A stretch of 11,872 nt of DNA. Origin: Alphaproteobacteria bacterium (lineage in GTDB: Bacteria > Pseudomonadota > Alphaproteobacteria > Rickettsiales > Rickettsiaceae). The stretch is from contig JAUIKA010000023.1 in NCBI GenBank assembly GCA_030430995.1, positions 1-11,872 on the forward strand, read 5' to 3'. Both the position numbers and the translations under genes were made by a program. The stretch's first letter is position 1. Every line of letters begins with the position of its first letter. Shown here in pieces: positions 7,829 to 11,872 of the stretch. The notes below the pieces were generated by a model. That model did no database searches and was not told where the DNA came from. It saw only the letters and a list, made by a program, of their open reading frames with translations.

Positions 7829-7852
7829 TAGTGAATTTTATATACGAAAATA

Positions 7853-9517
7853 ATGGGAGAATCTAAAAATGTAATTATAGCGGTTGTTATTTCATTTATT
7901 ATAATATTTGGTTGGCAAACATTTTATGAAAAACCAAGAATTGAAAAAACTTTAACAAATACTAATAACCAACATACTTATGTACAAAATCAAATACCTG
8001 GCTTAATAAAAGAATTCTCAACAATTCAAGAGGCCCTAAGCAGTACACAAAAAGTAGATATAGAAAATCCATCTATAATAGGCTCAATCAGCACAAAAGG
8101 CCTTCGCATAGACAATTTGCAGTTAAAGCAATATAAAGAATCTATGGATAACAACGCTGACTACCATCTACTTTCCCCATCTGGAACAAAAAATGCCTAT
8201 TTTGCATTTATGGGAGTATATTCAGAGCAAGACCACCCAGGGGAAAATACAATATGGAATGCAAGCGATGATAAACTTTCTAATAACAAACCAGTCACAT
8301 TTTCTTGGACCAATAAAGATGGTGTAAAGTTTTTTGTTAAAATGCAACTTGATGAAAATTATATGTTCACCATTACTAATAGTATTGAGAACAGCTCTGG
8401 TCAAGACTTTAAATTTTCTTCATACGGCGTTATAAACCATAACCACCATAACAAAGATGACCAAGATAATGTATTTCAAGGAGGAATCACAGTGCTTTCA
8501 GACGAACTAAAGGAAGTAAGTTATAGTGACATTAAAGATAAACAGTATAATTATAATAATGCTCAAATAGACTGGATAGGCTTCACTAATAAATATTGGC
8601 TTACTGCTTATATAATGCCAAAAAAGGACTTCTATAATACCAACTTCGTATCAACATATGAAAATAACCATAGGAAATATCAAATGGACTTCTTGTCTTC
8701 AATGAAGAGCCTGAGCCCATCTGAAAAATATTCAGAAACATATATGTTTTTTGCAGGGCCAAAAAATATCAATATCATAGATAAATATAAAAAATCTTAT
8801 AATATACAGTTATTTGATAGGGCAGTGGATTTTGGATGGTTTTACTTTTTAACAAAGCCAATCTTATTCTTACTAATATTCCTATCTAACATCTGCAAAG
8901 ATATGGGGCTGAGCATTATTATACTTACTATAATTGTAAGAGTTATTATGTTCCCTCTCGCAAATTTCTCTTTAAAATCTATGGAAAAGATGAAGCAACT
9001 TCAGCCTAGAATTGAAGAGATAAGAAAATCCTGCAAGGATGATAAAATGCGCATGAATCAAGAGATAATGTACTTATATAAAGCTTCTGGTGTGAACCCA
9101 GTAGCAGGTTGCTTACCACTGCTGCTTCAGATACCAATATTCTTTGCTGTATATAAAGTTTTATGCATAGCAGTGCAAATGAGGCAGGCAAATTTCTATT
9201 GGCTAATATCAGATTTAGCAAAAATGGACCCTACAAATATATTCACAGCATTTGGCTATATCAATTGGTCCCCTCCTGGGTTTATGCATGTAGGAATATG
9301 GGCTATGTTAATGGCAGCAACTATGTATATTCAGCAACAGCTTACGCCCACAAATGCAACAATGGACCCAGCACAAGCAAAAATGATGAAGATGATGCCA
9401 TTGGTTTTCCTATTCATATTCGCTAAATTTCCTTGTGGGCTGCTGCTATATTGGACAGCGAGTAATATTCTATCTATATTTCAACAGATGTTAATATCTA
9501 GGTTATATAAAAAATGA
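7853..9517 (+). CDS. yidC: Membrane protein insertase YidC (Oxa1 family)
   Basis: Inserts and folds proteins in the inner membrane, alone or with SecYEG. At 554 residues it has the Gram-negative YidC plan. An N-terminal signal-anchor helix (about 6-23, NVIIAVVISFIIIFGWQTFY) is followed by a large periplasmic beta domain (about 70-305). The conserved Oxa1 core starts near 325. Conserved features include R363 in the hydrophilic groove (TIIVRVIMFP), a charged cytoplasmic hairpin at 375-405, NPVAGCLPLLLQIPIF at 415-430 and the final helix KFPCGLLLYWTASNILSIFQQ at 525-545. The last cytoplasmic tail is very short (SRLYKK). The ATG at 7853 has no strong Shine-Dalgarno sequence. The stop overlaps engB by ATGA. 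A yidC-engB order is common in alphaproteobacteria, which supports both calls. Confidence 0.96.
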   Translation: MGESKNVIIAVVISFIIIFGWQTFYEKPRIEKTLTNTNNQHTYVQNQIPGLIKEFSTIQEALSSTQKVDIENPSIIGSISTKGLRIDNLQLKQYKESMDNNADYHLLSPSGTKNAYFAFMGVYSEQDHPGENTIWNASDDKLSNNKPVTFSWTNKDGVKFFVKMQLDENYMFTITNSIENSSGQDFKFSSYGVINHNHHNKDDQDNVFQGGITVLSDELKEVSYSDIKDKQYNYNNAQIDWIGFTNKYWLTAYIMPKKDFYNTNFVSTYENNHRKYQMDFLSSMKSLSPSEKYSETYMFFAGPKNINIIDKYKKSYNIQLFDRAVDFGWFYFLTKPILFLLIFLSNICKDMGLSIIILTIIVRVIMFPLANFSLKSMEKMKQLQPRIEEIRKSCKDDKMRMNQEIMYLYKASGVNPVAGCLPLLLQIPIFFAVYKVLCIAVQMRQANFYWLISDLAKMDPTNIFTAFGYINWSPPGFMHVGIWAMLMAATMYIQQQLTPTNATMDPAQAKMMKMMPLVFLFIFAKFPCGLLLYWTASNILSIFQQMLISRLYKK

Positions 9518-10104
9518 AAAACAATATTTGGGATAAAGATATCATTTACCTAAAGTCAGCGGTATCTTTTTCCAAAACTCCAAATTTGCCACTAGCGCCA
9601 CATATAGCCTTTATAGGGCGCTCTAACGTTGGCAAATCTAGCCTTATAAATGCCCTATTTAATCATAATATCGCTAAAACATCTAAAACCCCAGGGCGCA
9701 CACAAATGGTGAATTTTTTCCTATGGGGAAGCAAATATTTAGTAGTGGACCTCCCAGGGTATGGATATGCTAAGTCAGGAGATAACTTCCTCCCTATGAT
9801 GAAAGATTACATGTCTTTTGCTAGCAAGCATAATGTAATGTTTAACCTGCTTATAGACAGCAGAAGGGGGTTTATGGAAAAAGATATTCCTATAATTGAG
9901 CTACTATTGCCATATAAACATTGGCAGATTGTGCTTACAAAAGCAGATAAACTCTCTGAAAAGAAGCAGGATGATGTATATCAACAAATCATGAATAATA
10001 TAAAATTATGGGATTTAAAAGATATTAACATAGTCAGCACTAGTAGTAGCAAAAATAAATTATCTGATATTAAAAAGTCTATTTATAGCTTTCTACAGCA
10101 ATAG
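9514..10104 (+). CDS. engB: Ribosome biogenesis GTPase EngB (YihA/YsxC)
   Basis: Small essential GTPase involved in assembly of the large ribosomal subunit and needed for normal division. The 196 residues form a single TrmE-Era-EngA-EngB-type G domain with all motifs: G1 GRSNVGKS 35-42, G2 threonine T63 within KTPGRTQMVNFF, G3 DLPGYG 79-84, G4 TKAD 142-145, and a G5-like STSSS 175-179. Length is normal for the family. The ATG at 9514 overlaps the yidC TGA (ATGA), so it is probably translated by coupling from yidC. Downstream there is a T-rich stretch right after the stop, but no stem to make a convincing intrinsic terminator. Confidence 0.96.
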   Translation: MKNNIWDKDIIYLKSAVSFSKTPNLPLAPHIAFIGRSNVGKSSLINALFNHNIAKTSKTPGRTQMVNFFLWGSKYLVVDLPGYGYAKSGDNFLPMMKDYMSFASKHNVMFNLLIDSRRGFMEKDIPIIELLLPYKHWQIVLTKADKLSEKKQDDVYQQIMNNIKLWDLKDINIVSTSSSKNKLSDIKKSIYSFLQQ

Positions 10105-10344
10105 TTTTTTATATTACAATGCCTCAACTTCACGAAGTGTGATGCTCTGTTGATCACTACAACTTATAAATCGTTTATTAAGCATATTGAATCCATATAA
10201 AACAAGCGCATAACACAAAAGAGAGAATTATTTATTTCTATTAATTATTATTTAGACATAGATAAATCTTAAGTTGCTTGATATGATATAAATATTAAGC
10301 TAAATTAATTTATTATAAAACTACTACAAAATGCTTTAAGAATA
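10105..10344. other. 240-base non-coding region after engB
   Basis: AT-rich spacer with no recognised gene. It starts with a T-run directly after the engB stop. It contains small dyads (ACTTC-AC-GAAGT near 10130, and GTGAT/ATCAC arms near 10138-10157), neither followed by a T-tract. Toward its right end lies the candidate promoter for the unknown frame at 10345. A 7-codon ATG frame near 10119 is too short to interpret. Confidence 0.5.
10278..10306 (+). promoter_or_regulatory. Candidate promoter for the interrupted unknown gene
   Basis: TTGATA (10278-10283, five of six consensus bases) is followed by a 17-base spacer and TAAATT (10301-10306, four of six). Transcription would begin near 10313, about 30 bases before the GTG at 10345. 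Correct spacing and position support it. The base composition makes chance matches likely. Confidence 0.3.
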
Positions 10345-11019
10345 GTGTCCAGCTCTATATATAGCGACCGCCCAATAACTAATACAAGGGAGGTAGCTAT
10401 AAAGACAGGTTCAAAAGCAGAGGAAGTAGCAGCACAAGCAAAAAGTGGCCATTTTAGCTCAATTACCAGCATCATGTCAGGTCTTTTTAGTACAGCGGTA
10501 AAAATCTGTGACTATAGCAGCACAGAAACGCAAGAACAAACAGAGCAACATGAAAGCTATTTAAATAAAGTATGGTCTGGATCTAAAAATACCGCCGCTG
10601 CTTCAGCTTCATTCAGCTTAGATGCTGCAAGATGTGGCGTTGCCACAATGGCTGCCTTTTGGCATGTAACAGAAGTACCAGCTCATGCATTAAGAGCCAA
10701 ATTTTCTGCTGAAGGAGTTGCAAAGCTTTGCACTTCCGGCTCATAAAAGCAATGCTTCTTTAATAACGCAGCAAAAACAGCAGGCACTATTGAGTACTCT
10801 ACGGCATTTGTATTAGTAGGCGCAACTGGTTTGATGGTTCTTATGAACCCCAAAATATTTGAGGCAATGAAAGAACATGCTGAAGGCACTATATGCGGTG
10901 CTTATGACGCAGGATCAAATCTTGTATACGCAGCAAAAGAAGGAACTGAGCTGATATTATTAGGAGTATCTGATGTACATACACAGGCAGATATAGATGC
11001 AGATCTTGCGTTAGGTTAA
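10345..11019 (+). pseudogene. Unknown alanine-rich protein gene interrupted by an in-frame stop
   Basis: I do not recognise this protein. A GTG at 10345 opens 133 codons ending at TAA 10744-10746. Without any frame change, the same frame then stays open for another 90 codons to TAA 11017-11019. Both parts share an Ala/Ser/Gly-rich, helix-like composition, so the simplest reading is one gene of about 224 codons broken by a single nonsense change. The first part has Ala-rich segments near residues 84-115. The second has a hydrophobic stretch of about 17 residues (STAFVLVGATGLMVLM) that could be a membrane helix, then an acidic end. There is no ATG in frame upstream of the GTG, and a TAA at 10306-10308 closes the frame, so the start is uncertain. 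Alternatives are an intact 133-residue protein, a second frame restarting internally, or a sequencing error. Confidence 0.5.
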
Positions 11020-11872
11020 AATAAAGGAGATGCATAACCTACTTTACCATACTCTTATAGGAGTAAGATATTACAATGACAAAATATGGTCAAGCTATAT
11101 TAACCCCAGTTGCGTATAAGAGACCTGCTTTTGTTTTAGCATCCAACTAGCCTAAAGGTAAATTTATCTTATTGAAATATTTCATCAAATTTTTGCTTCC
11201 AATAGGCTTGATAGTTGCTTTAAGGTATAATTTTGAGATGTATTTTAAATATTGAAGAGTCATTATAATATAGTCAAAATAGAAGCTTTTATATTTTAAG
11301 ATTTCTTTATCCCTTGCTTCAAGCACAGTGTTATTTTCTCTTATCCGCAACTCGGGTTATATTAATGCAAAGCTAGATGTATATCATATAAGCAATAGAT
11401 TTACATCTATGCTTTTATTATCATAAAATTCTTCTTTTAATATTATTTCTGCCTATTGCTATGACTATATTATGGCTTTTTTGTAGAATTAAAATTATTC
11501 AAACTCTCATTCTGAGCCCAGATTAACCTGTATAGATACAATCTTGAACTAAAATGTCTTTATCAAATCTGCTAAGAATAATTATACATAAAGATATAAA
11601 GACACCTTCCACAGCAAAAATAATAGACCTTGAAAGCAACATAAAATCCTTACTCACCAAAGTAAAATAGAGAAAATATCACGCATGCCCCATTATTAGC
11701 TTACTACTAACCTTGCTTTTTCTTTCATATAGATACACAGAATTAATTACTTCTGATGCTTATACCCACTATTTTTAATAGCATAGCTAAATTACTACCA
11801 TATTATACAGCTTTTGCTACTAAAAAATATTAAGCATAATTATAGTCAAACCATTATATTATAAATGCTTAT
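11020..11872. other. Gene-poor, probably decayed region
   Basis: About 850 AT-rich bases with no recognisable gene. Tiny frames exist. On the plus strand there are 29 codons from ATG 11030, 24 codons from ATG 11076 and 38 codons from ATG 11554 (MSLSNLLRIIIHKDIK...). On the minus strand, 67 codons at 11147-11350 have only a TTG start. None has a good ribosome site or a motif I know. A GGAG (11026-11029) sits directly against the ATG at 11030, too close to work for it. The region looks like a remnant of lost genes or a long spacer, as is common in host-restricted bacteria. I saw no tRNA, transposase or direct-repeat pair. Confidence 0.5.
11050..11065. repeat. 16-base near-palindrome after the interrupted gene
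   Basis: TACTC (11050-11054) and GAGTA (11061-11065) flank a centre containing TATA, giving 14 of 16 symmetric positions. It lies 31 bases after the end of the interrupted frame and just before a 24-codon ATG frame (11076). It could be a protein-binding site or part of a hairpin. No T-tract follows, so a terminator is unlikely. Confidence 0.25.

Noticed and set aside
10130..10160. Small dyads after engB as an intrinsic terminator
   Set aside because: Stems are only 5 bases and no T-tract follows them. The only T-run lies before them.
10683..10889. Minus-strand open frame of 68 codons
   Set aside because: Antisense to the interrupted alanine-rich frame, which has the more protein-like composition and a candidate promoter. 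No motif is seen in the minus-strand product.
11147..11350. Minus-strand frame of 67 codons as a gene
   Set aside because: It starts only with TTG, has a stop three codons upstream, no ribosome site, and a Lys/Ile/Tyr-rich product typical of random AT-rich DNA. It is mentioned only in the region entry.

Overview
The window comes from a low-GC bacterium. The protein signatures suggest an alphaproteobacterium, possibly Rickettsiales-like or another host-restricted lineage. The signs are a YidC/EngB pair, a DksA with the CEETG...ARPIA style of zinc region, an AmpG-type permease, a short NrdA without an ATP-cone, many short gene overlaps, and a decaying, gene-poor right end. This placement is inferred from remembered family features, not from a search.

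Left two thirds (1-7773): all genes are on the minus strand. In transcription order they are ampG, dksA, mnmE, xerC, nrdA, nrdB and trpS (which runs off the left edge). There seem to be two tightly packed groups. dksA-mnmE-xerC has a 9-base gap and then a 4-base ATGA overlap. nrdA-nrdB-trpS has a 25-base gap and then an ATGA overlap, with a good candidate promoter just upstream of nrdA. The first group combines stringent-type transcription control, tRNA wobble modification and chromosome dimer resolution. The second makes deoxynucleotides and charges tRNA-Trp.

Middle (7774-10104): a 79-base divergent region separates ampG (minus) from yidC-engB (plus). It holds a candidate ampG promoter and a 22-base near-palindrome that could be an operator. 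yidC (inner-membrane insertase) and engB (ribosome-assembly GTPase) overlap by ATGA.

Right end (10105-11872): no recognisable intact gene. A GTG-started, alanine-rich reading frame of unknown function (10345-11019) is interrupted by one in-frame TAA. After it come about 850 bases with only tiny unconvincing frames and one near-palindrome. This looks like genome decay. No tRNA, rRNA, CRISPR array or insertion sequence was seen. I found no convincing new multi-gene system. The points most worth a second look are the Gram-positive-type TrpRS, the two-cysteine DksA, the divergent-region palindrome and the interrupted unknown gene.
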